A DNA stretch of 64,000 nucleotides. Origin: Topomyia yanbarensis. Lineage: Eukaryota; Arthropoda; Insecta; Diptera; Culicidae. Position 1 is the first letter of the stretch, and every line of letters begins with the position of its first letter. The DNA lies in NCBI RefSeq assembly GCF_030247195.1, contig NC_080672.1:368334271-368398270 (forward strand), written 5' to 3'. This document shows positions 45,858 to 57,301 of the stretch, in pieces. A program made the position numbers and the translations under genes. The notes below the pieces were generated by a model. It made no database searches. It was not told the DNA's origin and saw only the letters and a list, made by a program, of their open reading frames with translations.

Positions 45858-45986
45858 AGTCACGTAATTGACATGTTCAACTCCCGTCAATCAGACGCCA
45901 CTCTGGGAAATCTCCCTCTTGACAATAGAGCTGCGATCAATTACAACACAGATAACCTCGAATCCTTCTTCCTATCTTGTTCAAAG
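45858..45986 (+). CDS. Candidate internal exon of an unrecognised gene (43 codons)
   Basis: A 129-bp segment preceded by a good acceptor (ACCTTCCCCACAG) and followed by a consensus donor (AAAG/GTGAGT). Only one frame is open across it, and both borders are in phase 0. The peptide begins SHVIDMFNSRQSDATLG and ends NTDNLESFFLSCSK. Its balanced amino-acid use and higher GC contrast with the flanking AT-rich DNA. I do not recognise the protein. No partner exon was found in the window, so the rest would lie in far-off exons across long TE-filled introns. It could be a retroposed fragment, but no tail or TSD is seen. Confidence 0.5.
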
Positions 45987-46734
45987 GTGAGTTGTGTCGT
46001 GTGCGCCAGATAAGGTTGATTGAAGCTTATAGAAACGAACCAATGCTCAGTAGAACAGTGATGGAGCCGCCGCGTGTCGATTTCACATCCACAGCATCCT
46101 TAAAAGGAATCATAATTAAAATTTGCATAAATCACTTAGCAAGAGGGTATCAGGAATGCTTCATCCCCCCACCCCCACGTATGGCGTGAGGCACTTATTC
46201 TCGTCAGGTGGAAAACAATGAAGCCCAATTAGTAAATTGAGCTTGCCCACGCTAAAACCAGCAAGTCTCGAGTTGCGGTTCTACTTCATACACGGAAAGG
46301 AGCTAGAGGGAATGCCATTTCGCTTGTACTGTACATATAAATTCAATTAGATCTAATCTTCGATTGTTTGAGCAATGCTCGTTGTCTCGAAGTGCTCGGT
46401 CGGGCCCTAGGCTGGCTGGGCTGGTATGACGAATAATTATCGATTCGTTTTGTTGGACTTGTTCAGCATCTGGGTAGATTTGATAAAATTTGAATGTAAG
46501 CATTTTTTTCCATTCACGTGTGGAAATATTAGACTGTTATTTCATGTGGTGCGGATATAGACGTTTTGAATTTGGATTTTGGATGTGATGGCGCATAGAA
46601 ACAGATATACTAGATCCGATCAATACGGGACAATCGGTTCAGCACTCGATTATTTCGTTTAGAGATGAAAGATATAGGTAAATTCAAGCTAGCTCAATAT
46701 CGACAATCGAATTTAAACGACATAACAATTTCCT
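45987..46734. other. Gene-free stretch, possibly intron
   Basis: No element recognised with confidence. Confidence 0.4.
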
Positions 46735-48090
46735 GATGCAGGATAGCATTGCAATCGGTCGATACGAGTTATGATCGGAGGCTGGTTTTCCCGGTTTTGG
46801 AATGGCGATAACTCTCACCAGTCACGCGGAACAATGTTCTGCTCAAGAAACTTGTTGAACAAATTCAACAAGCGTCTTTTTGCTAGGTCAGGCAGATTCT
46901 TCACCAAGTTGAATTCAATTCTGTCCGGTCCCGGAGCATTATTGTTGCATGAAAGGAGTTCAATTGAAAATTCCATCATTGTCATGGGCGAATCTATGGA
47001 ATCGGTACTTGTGGGAGCATCGCGAATGATTTTCTGCGCAGGAGCAGAATCTGGACAGAATTTCTTGGCAAAATTAAATATCCAGTGATTCGAAAAATCT
47101 TCACTTTCATTAGTCACGTTTCTATTCCTCACTCTTCTGGCTGTGTTCCAAAGAGTACTCATTGATGTTTCTCTTGACAAGCCATCAACGAAGCGTCTCC
47201 AATAACTAGACTTTTTGGCACGGCGTATACTGTCAAATTTGTTTTGCAAAATAAAATAATTTTCAAAGTTCTTCGGTATACCCCCTTTCTGTTTCATAAT
47301 TTCTTTGTAGAGTTGCCTGTTTAGCTGCATATGCATCAGAGCACTCTTTGCCTCACCAAGGATTAGGAGGCCGTCTATTTATTGTCATGCCAGGATTGCA
47401 TTTCGTTTAGGTTTGTTCTGCTGCTTCAATCATCAAACCTGCTAGGAACTCATATTCTTCGGTAGGGGGTAGCTCTTACGTCGAAGCAAGAGAATTGGAA
47501 ACTAATGTTTCGTATATTTTCCAATCAATATTTCGTATCAAGTCATAAGGAACATTGATTGAATTCGTGAGGTCTAATTCACTGTTAATTTAAATAACGA
47601 CTGGCAAATGATCGCTACCGCGAGGATCAGGTACAACCTTCCACATGCAATCTAACCGAAGTGATGTCAAGCACAGAGATAGTTCTAATGCACTTGGACG
47701 TGCAGGATGTCTGGGGATGCGTGTTGTTTCGCCAGTATTTAAAACTGTCCTATTGAATTCGTCACAAACATTGTATATCAAAGAGGATCGATTGAAGAGG
47801 GAACCCCACAATACTCCGTGCGTGTTGAAGTCTCCCAGTATCAGTCGCGGAGCAGCCGTGGATTCCACTACCTCAAAAATCTGATGTTGTCCAATTTGAG
47901 CTTTGGGAGGTATAGATATAGACGCGATACACATTGGACAGCTACAGTCTCAATGCCAGCAATCCTGGGGATGTTAATTCTATAGGAAGAATAGCACTTT
48001 TTAAATCCTAGAAGCACTACTCCATACGGGGTGTCTCGGTCTAGGCGGATAATGGTGAAATCATTTAAGTTGAAATTAATGTTTAAGGTA
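46735..48090 (-). pseudogene. Loa/I-like LINE ORF2: endonuclease and start of reverse transcriptase
   Basis: Minus strand. The apurinic-type endonuclease comes first: TIIRLDRDTPYGVVLLGFKK (about 48060), RLILGDFNTHGVLWG, then RPSALELSLCL and DPRGSDHLPVVI at 47590. A linker with stops follows (LPPTEEYEFLAGLMIEAAEQ). Then at 46815-47336 come WRRFVDGLSRETSMSTLWNT and NAPGPDRIEFNLVKNLPD, ending FLEQNIVPRDW. After a one-base shift it continues RVIAIPKPGKPASDHNSYRP to 46737, where it stops. Catalytic RT boxes and the 3' end are missing. Family placement (Loa/I group) is by motif memory. Confidence 0.8.
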
Positions 48091-48109
48091 AGACATGTTT
48101 CACATAAAG

Positions 48110-48600
48110 CAAGAGCATTACAAATTATGTGGCAAAATTTTTAAGAGATCAATTTTGGATATGATACTTCTGCAATTCGACTGTAAAACAGTGATGGATT
48201 CTTTCACCTTAGGAGTTGAATTATCCATCGAAAGATATCATCGCTGCAAGGACGGATGGGCCATTGAGCAATCAGCTGCTCTGAAAATATTCCAATTGTT
48301 GGGAGGAACGTTGAAAGCAATTGCTTGCATTCAAGTATCTTTACGTTTTGATGTATGGTGTCTTTGAAACAACCAATCCCATGCTTAATTAAGTCATCAA
48401 CAGTCAAACTCGATTATGTGATGACCCCATCAATTTCAATTGCCTTTGAAGGTATATACGCTCTATATTCACGCGTAAAAAACTGGCAAGAAGCAATTGC
48501 ATTGGCTTGTTCGAGACTGTCAACAACAATGCGAATTTTATCTTTATTAAATTTGACGATCTCTTTTACATTCGAGAATCACGAAGTCAAATCTTTTTAA
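48110..48600 (-). pseudogene. LINE ORF1 remnant of the same element
   Basis: Minus-strand frames give RIVVDSLEQANAIASCQF, EYRAYIPSKAIEIDGVI, then VDDLIKHGIGCFKDTIHQNV and VKILECKQL. These are arranged as in ORF1 proteins of mosquito LINEs, with stops and shifts between. It directly precedes the ORF2 remnant. Confidence 0.6.
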
Positions 48601-48639
48601 ATTTGGATAATATTTAGCAGCTTTACTTTACGTCTAATA

Positions 48640-49480
48640 AATACAATCCATGGTCCCGTTGACGACTCCGGGTAAATTTTAATTCTAATGGGGTAAACCC
48701 CATTTTCCCCATTTTCAGCAGAAGGCTTGGAGGAGGGTCAGTTACTCGTTCTCCCATCTAGTCATCCATTTTAGCTAGCAAGAAACACTATCGCAAAAAG
48801 CGATGAAAATATAACTGTTACCTGCTGTCTGATGTGATGAAGGTCAGCCTCGGTAGAACACACGTCGTGTGTGTGTCGTTGTAAACTTGGTTCCCATTGT
48901 TTGACAATATGACACTTGCTGTCCTTCTTCGTTGCCTTACTTCTTCGGTAGACAAATAGGCCTACCTGCGACCCTTCCAATCTCTTCCCGGTGAGCCTTC
49001 CGTCGGAATCACCACCACAAGCGCGTTCTTTCCGTATCCACCAGCGCGGAAGATAAATGTGGCTACCTGTGGCTTGCTGTTAAAACCCCACTCGATGCGA
49101 CACTTTTAGGTGCCACTGGTTGTCTTTCTCCGTCGTTACGCTTCTGCGGTATACCAATAGAACAAATGGGTCTACCTGTGACGCTTCCCCTCTCGTTGAT
49201 TAGAATTGCCCGACGACACCAATACTACAGGCACACTCACTGTTGATTTTTGTCACCGCGGTAGGCAAATTCGTCTACCCGCGGTTTGCTTTCAAAACAC
49301 CACTTGTCGAGGACCACACCTCTGACGTCTCATTTGTCGCCTCACACTCGAAATGGTCTCTCTTTCCCACTTTACAAACGCATATAGCGTCGCGCAATCT
49401 GCCGTTCTCTCGAGAACAAAATTTTCCAGCTGGAGGCACAGCGGTCTCAGCCGGTAACAAAAACTGTTATGAAATATAAC
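48640..49480 (-). promoter_or_regulatory. Probable LINE 5' UTR with diverged repeats
   Basis: It lies just upstream of the ORF1 remnant on the same strand. Four diverged copies of a GGTA..CAAAT..GTCTACCTGYGRC module occur near 48950, 49055, 49150 and 49258. Tandem 5' UTR monomers act as promoters in some LINEs; that role here is inference. Confidence 0.45.
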
Positions 49481-49873
49481 ACCTTGTGATTTGCATTGGA
49501 AGCTCCTCCTAGTATCTTCTGTAACGGTTTCTACTTTACCGTATTTTGATAGAGGCGGGATTAGTACGTGGTGCCAGGTCGTGTAGATTAATTTTGATAG
49601 TGTCATTATCTATCTGACCTTTCCACATTTCGAAAAAGTTTCAAAATTTGCATTGGTCAGCTCAAATCCTTTTTCTAGTTGTGAATTTGAATATTTCTTC
49701 TAAAAATGGTTCAAATCAGTTGGGCTTAAGAAGTATCTCCAAGCAAAAATCGTATTTTGGCTGTATATTAATAGTAATTTTACTAATACTTGAATCTAAA
49801 AAGTCGAACACCAAAACAAATCAAGACAAAATGTTCTTTGAGCCTTTCTTCAGGTGTTTTATTACATGAACAT

Positions 49874-50764
49874 TAGGGTGGGACAAAAAATAGATTCCAG
49901 CTCCGAGCAACTTTTTGGGTACCATTTGGGTCCTAGAACATCTGTGCAAATTCTTAGGTTGATCCCTGAAACTATATTTTTGCGCCCGTCGTTTAAAGTT
50001 TACATGGGATTTTATATGGAAAAATTAACTTTCACAAAATAATTCCTCCAGGAGTCGCCCATTGCATCCTAAAAATAAACCGTTATGTGGCTTTTGTAGG
50101 AAATTTAACAAAGAAACAAAGTCTCGAAAACTACGAAACGATCTGACGCTTGAGAAAAAAGTTATTAAGCTGAAACCAATTGATGGTCTGACGATTGATA
50201 AAATATTCATTTTTTCTAGCACCACTGTTGTTGGTTGTCCAATTATATGCAATTTTGTTTTGGTCTTCTCTTAATGTGTCTAAATCAATAATCTATACTG
50301 TTTGGCCACTTCGTAAGGGTTTTGAGGGATTAATTGAGGCTTTTTTGTATATAATTAGAAAAAGTTAAAAAATTTGTATATAAATCGATAGTCAGCAGCA
50401 GTGATGCTATGAAAAGTGAAATTTTCATCAATCATCAGGGCATCAATCGGTTTTTTCTTAATAACTTTTTCCACAAGCATCAGATCGTTTCATGGTCTTC
50501 TAAACTTTATTTCCTTAACAAATTTCCTATAAAAATCAGACATCTATTAATTTTTAGGAGGTAACGGGCGACTCTTGGAAGAATTAATTTGCAAAAGACG
50601 TTTTCCCCATACGAAATCCCATATAAACTTTAAACCGTGGGCGCAAAAATATAGTTTCACCGATCGAACTAAAAATTTGCAGAGTTGTTCTGGGAGCTAA
50701 ATGGGACCCAAAAAGTTACTCGGAGCGAAATTTAATTTTTTTCATATAACCATGTCCCACTCTA
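49874..50764. mobile_element. hAT-type foldback MITE (891 bp, 8-bp TSD)
   Basis: ATGAACAT at 49866-49873 and 50765-50772 flanks TAGGGTGGGAC ... GTCCCACTCTA. The arms extend about 325 bp (to about 50195 and from 50437). The 8-bp TSD and TAGGG-starting ends fit hAT. No transposase. Confidence 0.85.
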
Positions 50765-50772
50765 ATGAACAT

Positions 50773-51040
50773 AGTGGTTTTCGCAATGTCTATGTATGTT
50801 GGAGTGCTGTATAAAGTATTACATTCGACAACGTGTTTCAAGTTGTTCTGCGTAGCAAATGATTCTGCTTGGTTAATGTGATTGAACATAATCAGTACCC
50901 CGTGACGTAGATGGTGGAATTGCACAGCGTTAACTTCTGCCATGCTGAGTTTCATGTTCACCTTCAACAATTGTTCCACTTCACGAATCGATGGTCTAAC
51001 CGGACATTTCGAAAAGTCAACGGCAACACAGTTCAGCCGA
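50773..51040 (-). pseudogene. LINE ORF1 N-terminal fragment
   Basis: Minus strand: CVAVDFSKCPVRPSIREVEQ, then LLKVNMKLSMAEVNAVQFHH and HVVECNTLYSTPTYIDIA. It matches the N-terminal half of the ORF1 at 26779, about 45-50% identical by eye. It is cut at the left by the hAT MITE and does not resume beyond it, so it was truncated before or together with that insertion. Confidence 0.7.
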
Positions 51041-53289
51041 ACCGGGCAATAAACTGACTTGGCATTGTCATTCTTATTTGTTCACGTTTCACACATTTTC
51101 TAATAGGAATCTAATTTTACTATTGGAAATAGACACAGCGGCGCACAGGTAAATTTGATTTTTAGCTTCTGAATTATGCAAGGTGAGAAACCGTACTGAG
51201 GATTCTTATTTTGTTCGTATTTCGCCGTCAAAACATCGAATTGAATATTTATTTTTTGACGTAGGACTACGTCTTTGTTTTCGATATGGGGGTGCACTCT
51301 GCAAATTCTACAAAAATGGTATGTAACGAAAAGTGGTCCAATTTTAAACGCATATAATTCAGCCATCTCACGATAAATTTTCAAATTTTTTGCACAAATA
51401 GCCCCGAGATACTTCTAAGAATAGATTCCAACAGATAAACTCAAAGATTTTTGATATCATGGCATTAAGAAATAAAATAATATACAACCTTGCCAAAATA
51501 TCGCACATTAACACACAGAAGATAGCACTTCCCAAGCCCTGTACGACAGATTGGTGTACCTAGTGCGCTACGCTTCTATGAATGACGTCATCATCGACTA
51601 TTTAAAGAACGGACTTGGCCAGACACGCTCAGTTCCCTGTTGAATGGCTGTCGCTGAGTTAGAAGTCCGTTACACTGGCTGTGGAGTGACACTACACTGT
51701 GTCGTCCCACAGGCGACCGCTCCAACTGCTTCCTAAATGCCGCTGTAATGTTGCCAGTAAATTTTTGGTTTAACTAGCACATGTATTTGCTATTTGCGCT
51801 TGAAATTAAGTAATGTAGTGGTAGTAATTAGCTTCCCATTTTGGTTTGAACGCAAGGACAGTTTTTAAAACAGGATTTGATTAATTAGTTTAGCTCATCC
51901 CAGCAATTTTATCAATTCTGTTATTTAAAAGGAATTTTACGGAACTTGGTGAATTTGGCCCCACTTGCAACTGGTATAATCAACCTGCACAAAGTGTTGC
52001 ATAACGCAGGGCTGTGTTTGGAACAAAATGTGTTATCATTCAGCCCTTCGCTATGCAAAATCACGATATTATGACAGATGGGCTAAGCGCGGCCGTTCCT
52101 TTCAATCGGGAATGGCCGCGTTGAATTTTGGTGAAATGCGCTAATAGTGTCGTGGTGGTACTAGTTGTCTCTTTCGATCTACCCATCATCATCAGCGTTG
52201 ACTCGTTTTGCATTGTGCGCTTGGGTTCAATGTTTGGGGCGAATGTGTTGGTAGGTAGGGGAACTGGCGGTAAAATGAACACGTTAAGCAAAGTCATTAT
52301 TTTCTAACTAATAAGTGAATGAGATATTACAATCACCTTATATGTTTCTTGTTAGACATGTTTTGTACATATCTGGTAAAAATACTTCGTCATAAACACA
52401 TTTTTTCAAACATGATTCTTGATTTCTAACCATGTCCAAAAATGAGACATGTTTATAGCGAGTAGGTAAATTGAACATGTGGCGGTGGTAAAATGAACAG
52501 CTTCTGGTGACTTGCAAAATGTCCTGTATGTATGCAATGCGCAGCGTTGGAAAGCATTTTTCCGATCAATGCTAATATCCCAACAAATCATGAGCTTTGC
52601 ATACACACAGGGCATTTTGCAGGCAAAAAAATTGTCACGGAAGAATTGAATTTTCATGACGTAATATTAACCATTTTACAATCCTGTGGCATCGAAACAC
52701 ATCTACAAACTTAGGGTTATCCAAGGGTGTTTGAACCTTTAGGATCTGTTTGAGAGCAACTAGAAAGCTTGGTCTATACATGAGATGTGATTATATTGTC
52801 TAAAATTTGATTTTTCTTCACCGGTCCGGGCGTTTTTCCCACACACTAAGTACTAATAAATATTTTACATTAAGTAGTATAGTCCTACGTCTACAGTTCG
52901 TGCAACCCCATAGGGCTGCCCCTTGTAGTTTTTATCAACAAGAAATTACAACAGCTCAAAGAGTTTTCAATTTGATCACAATGCTGGCAGAAATAGATTT
53001 CCGTATGATGTCATAGGAAAAATTCTCTGCTTTCGGTTATGATCATTAAGGGACCACTTCAATGGAAAATAATGTGTTGAAAGTGAAAATATTCCAGGAA
53101 CACTGTAGGTTACTTTGATTGCGTTGACAAGACAAGCCAAACAAAAATCTAGCGTTTCATTTGAAAAAGTCGTTTTTCACTAACGTTCACAACATGCTCA
53201 ACAACAAACTAGGTGTGCAAAAATAAGATTATAGCCTATAATTTGAGTACTGCGTAACTGGAACTGGTCAAAGCATCTTGTGGCTTTTT
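51041..53289. other. Gene-free stretch
   Basis: No recognised gene. Short frames at 51100-51384 and 52406-52714 have no domain. A GCGGCCGTTCC / GGAATGGCCGC hairpin is near 52090-52120. AAAATGAACA words recur near 52270 and 52490. Confidence 0.4.
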
Positions 53290-54046
53290 TATGATAGTGC
53301 GATTAGTTTTATATTAGATTTTTCGGATTTATACAAGGCAAGGTAGCGGTACACAGAATAGATGGTTCGACAGGTACACGCAAAGAAACAGCAGAACTCT
53401 GCCCTTTTGGATGAGACAATCTTTATTTTATTACTGATCGTAAAATTGGAATCAGTATATATTGACTCGATTGGTACGCACCCCATGTTATTCGAAGATT
53501 TGTGCCCAGCCTTGTCCCCTTATAAGATTCCTAAAAAGAAGGGAAAAGAGACAAAAGGAAGGGGAATGGAAAATGACAACACAATACAATCAACACAAAA
53601 CAGTAAACAGCATGAATTCTTCATTCCCGGAGGAATAATTAACCCTACTGACAAAGCCTATAGCTCTTTGCCACACTGGGTTAGGAACTATAGCATATCC
53701 TTACTAGCTTCCTGTACAAAAGTTTGTGTATGTATATAGAACCAAAAATCCGATTACGTAATTGCGTTACTGTAGAGCAATTACATATCAAAAGATTTGA
53801 AGTTCCGTAATCGAATTCACTGTCACACAAATAATACTCAGCACGCTGAGTAGGAAACTTGTGATATTTGAGTTTACAATGTCCAGTCAGTGCTTTGACT
53901 AGAATATTACAACCGACAGCAAAGTTTTTTTTGAAGAAGAGGAAATATCTAAAAAATAAAAGGTCTGGTGATTTTAGTGCGTCGATAAGGATTTTTTGTA
54001 GAATTTGCCATCGAGTGTACAGTAAAAAAATATTCTGATGAAACAC
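53290..54046 (-). pseudogene. LINE ORF2 C-terminus and 3' UTR
   Basis: Minus strand. From 54046: ILVKALTGHCKLKYHKFPTQ, then LCDSEFDYGTSNLLICNCST and LRNRIFGS, the Cys/His tail found after the RNase H domain of R1/Loa-type LINEs. A 3' UTR-like stretch follows to about 53290 (AAGGGGACAAGGCTGGGCAC, ATAACATGGGGTGCG). The plus-strand frame 53362-53739 is its antisense. This could be the 3' end of the same family as 46735-49480, but the two are not contiguous. Confidence 0.65.
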
Positions 54047-54484
54047 GCTTTGCTGTAGAGAGGAGGTAAGTTTTATACAGCCTCTGTTGTATTCAAATTA
54101 TCATTTGGCTACCTAATTTTTATAAACGTTTTTTCACCGTCATATATCTAGTAATTTAAAAAAAATTGTAACCATTTATTGTTATAAAAGATATTTGTAA
54201 AACTATAATAACGACCCTAATCAAACTAGCAATCTAGTTGAAAATTGGCTTATGATCAGATGTGATTTCGTTTCTTTTGTAACGCAATGCTTATCTCTAC
54301 GTTCTACTCATTTGACACCTTATAAACTGATATCATTTTATTGTCAAACATGATATCGCAATATTTTCAACTTCTTCTAGCGAGGGTAGATTCATAAACT
54401 GTTTTTCATCAACAATCCTTTTTCTGTGTTTTCATTCTCTATTTGATTGCCCATTCTATGACAACCGCTGGCAGTTGTCTTTGT
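54047..54484. other. Gene-free stretch
   Basis: AT-rich, nothing recognised. Confidence 0.4.
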
Positions 54485-55400
54485 TTAATTTGATAACAGA
54501 TTTCTCATCCTGATCCTATCTGATCCCACAGATCTTTTCTTTTTTGTGCTGAAAATAGTCCCGTAAAATTTTTGCAAATCTTTCCAGCAAAAGCTTACCT
54601 CGTACTTCGAATTTTTTTTCTCAAAGTACCCCTTCTTACATCGATAAAATTTTATACCGGCTCTCACTTGAATGTGTAAGTTGCCTGTATAGCCGTTGTA
54701 AGCATTCGACTCGCAGTCTGGATTTTCTCGTTTGTCGCCATTGGTCATTCAACGTCGATCCAGCCGTTCCACAGATGCCTTTTTATGTTTCCTAAAACTT
54801 TGCGACTGTAGTAGACCGCCTCGTGAACCTGATACCTTGCTGTGTTTAGTTTATCTCTTATTAGTAGCTCAATTATTCGTTCGTTGAGCTTTTCAACATA
54901 TTCTTTAGCAGCATCCTGATTCAACAGTCACTGTTTGACCAAGCATGTAAATAGTTCTCTCCCAGCACATCATGGTCAGAATCGACGATTTTTGGAAGAT
55001 ACTAACATCGACGACATCAACGAAATAACCATTTGTCAAAACTTGGTTGTTTTGAAAACACGTTTCACCATTTGGGTGTCTACAAATGCGTTTCCGAATA
55101 TCTTGTTGTACTAAGTATTACACATAGCCATTTTTCTGACTGCTGCAATATTGACGTTTACGCTGTCGTCGGTGGTTCTGGGGAGACTCTCATCACCAAT
55201 AACTAGGCGAAAAAATTCTTCCCTACCGAACTTTGCATTTTCCACCCCGCTGATTAGCTTCACGCCATGTTTTATGTACTCTTCGTACGTCATGTCTACA
55301 CGTTTGTTGAACTCCCTTTCATATCATCGGGTTTGTCGTTCGTTGGCGTATATACATTGGTAGTTGAATAACTTGCTTTTTCTCTTCCATAAGTAACTTA
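54485..55400 (-). pseudogene. Unrecognised degenerate coding remnant
   Basis: Minus strand. Successive frames look protein-like but are broken. They include a short start, MEEKKQVIQLPMYIRQRTTN (about 55390), then YEEYIKHGVKLISGVENAKF and EEFFRLVIGDESLPRTTDD (55111-55293). After stops come KEYVEKLNERIIELLIRDKL and QVHEAVYYSRKVLGNIKRHL, with a final piece at 54485-54748 containing SKYEVSFCWKDLQKFYGTIF. Composition is Lys/Glu-rich with few low-complexity runs, unlike the chance frames elsewhere. At least two shifts and several stops are present. I cannot assign a family; a decayed transposon or captured gene are both possible. Confidence 0.4.
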
Positions 55401-56513
55401 ACTCTTCATCACACTTCTACCGAAGACTGTAATATATTTTTCACATACCATCGCCGGATGCGATAATTATTACCTTACGACGGTTGCAATCAGTTATTAG
55501 ACTGAATGTAAAAAAATATTCTATTACAAATTTAGGCACTCCAAAAAACGATTGGCTACATTGCAAATGTTCTTTAGAGACAAACGATGTCTGCCTCATG
55601 CATAAGTTTCGATTATATACTACTTTTGGTATCTTTATTCACCATTGAATATAGAGTTTTACTAGAACCAGAAATACCGGCAAATGCATTTGTTCATGTT
55701 TTGCCGCATCGGTTCCATAAATTTGATATAATCCCTTTTCAATTAGCTCACTAGATAAACCGTTTGACAGCGATGAAAGTGTGTCAACAAATAAGTGAAA
55801 CTATGGGTAGATGGCCATGGGATATATTTTTTATGAAACGTGTTTTCACACTGTAACAAACGAACAACCATGAATGGTCAAATATGTCAGCATGTTTCAT
55901 TCATTAGTTGAACGTAAATCGAAAAAAATACGCTTCAAAATTGTTTTTTCATGACAAAATGTACTGTCGATGCATTGGTCCATGTATAAAGTTAATAATG
56001 TTTCGAAATTTATGTCTCAAAGGATTCAATATTGAATTCTGACCACATTACAACAAAATGCACACAGTGCGCGCTAACTTTGACAAATTCCATAGTGTTG
56101 CCGATATGAATGTAAACAAAAGGTTACTTTCATAGAACTTTCGGACAGGAAATTCCGATTCAAGGGCCTTTTTGATGGATTCTGCTGACTTGAAGAGCTT
56201 TCTTTGGGTGTCACAAAGGGATCAAGGTGAGTTGAGTACTATTTATTTGGTAGAGGCTTAGATAAACTGCCCAGAAAATTGCGGCGTCAGGTAATACTAT
56301 GGCATTGCAATCTATACTAGGCCTTTAGTTTTCTGGACAGGATATCTTTGCTAATAATGAATTAATTAATTTTGTATTCATTCTAAAATATTTTCTATGC
56401 TCTATTTTAGGTATTGAAGTGATTTGAATGCCGTCAGCGCCGTATGTACGGTGAAAAAAATCGTTATATGCAGTAAGTAAATATTCACAGTTTATTTTGA
56501 AGTGGTCCGTTAA
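55401..56513. other. Gene-free stretch
   Basis: AT-rich, nothing recognised before the TTAA that starts the next element. Confidence 0.4.
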
Positions 56514-57301
56514 CCCTAGAACGTTGCGCTGGGGTACAAATGTACCCCACGCCTTCTTTGGAGCCGTGTGAAGACAAGAATTCGGCATTTATCGACCTGG
56601 GACCCTAACCATAATTCAATTTAAAGTTCCTAGTAAGGGTAGGAAAATGTGGTATAGTCTGTTTGCTTATAGCCTCCTTCGTGGAAGCAGGTGTCAAAGT
56701 TGTCGTGGGGTACATTTGTACCCCAGTGTACGGTTGCCGTTAGTGTTTCGTCAGGTTTCGTTCTGTCAGTGCACATGTGACTAGTGACAATACCAGTAAG
56801 TAACAATTAGCATTATATAATCGTTTTCAATCATTTATTCAAGTAATTTAATTTAATTTTGAAGTAGAAAAAAAAATCGTTCTCATTTTTGCTGATTTTT
56901 AATGTTTTATTGTTTATTTTTTATAGTTTTTCAAAACAATAGCTCGCAGGTATAATTTGCACACAGTAACTGCTGTAACAGTAACGTTGCGTGTTACCAA
57001 TGTATTACTGGTCATTTTTTTCGATTCAATTTCCATCCCATTTCGTGGTATTTTCTAAAACCAGATTTTTAAACTTTCACTCGTTTAAATAATTACACTC
57101 TTTCAAAAATTTCATACCGTTTCTAGACTATTCTTTTAACTTTTAGAATCATTTTTTTTTTCAAATCGGTTGAAAATTCGCAAAGTTATAGTATTTTTTT
57201 GCGTTGTGACGATGATTTTGGCGGATTGCACTCAGCACTTCATCATGTTTGACTGCTGATTATCTAATAAGAGTTGCTTAGGAAGTGGTAAGTAGGAATT
57301 C

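Noticed and set aside
53362..53739. 125-codon plus-strand frame
   Set aside because: Antisense of a LINE 3' end and UTR whose minus-strand coding motifs are recognisable.
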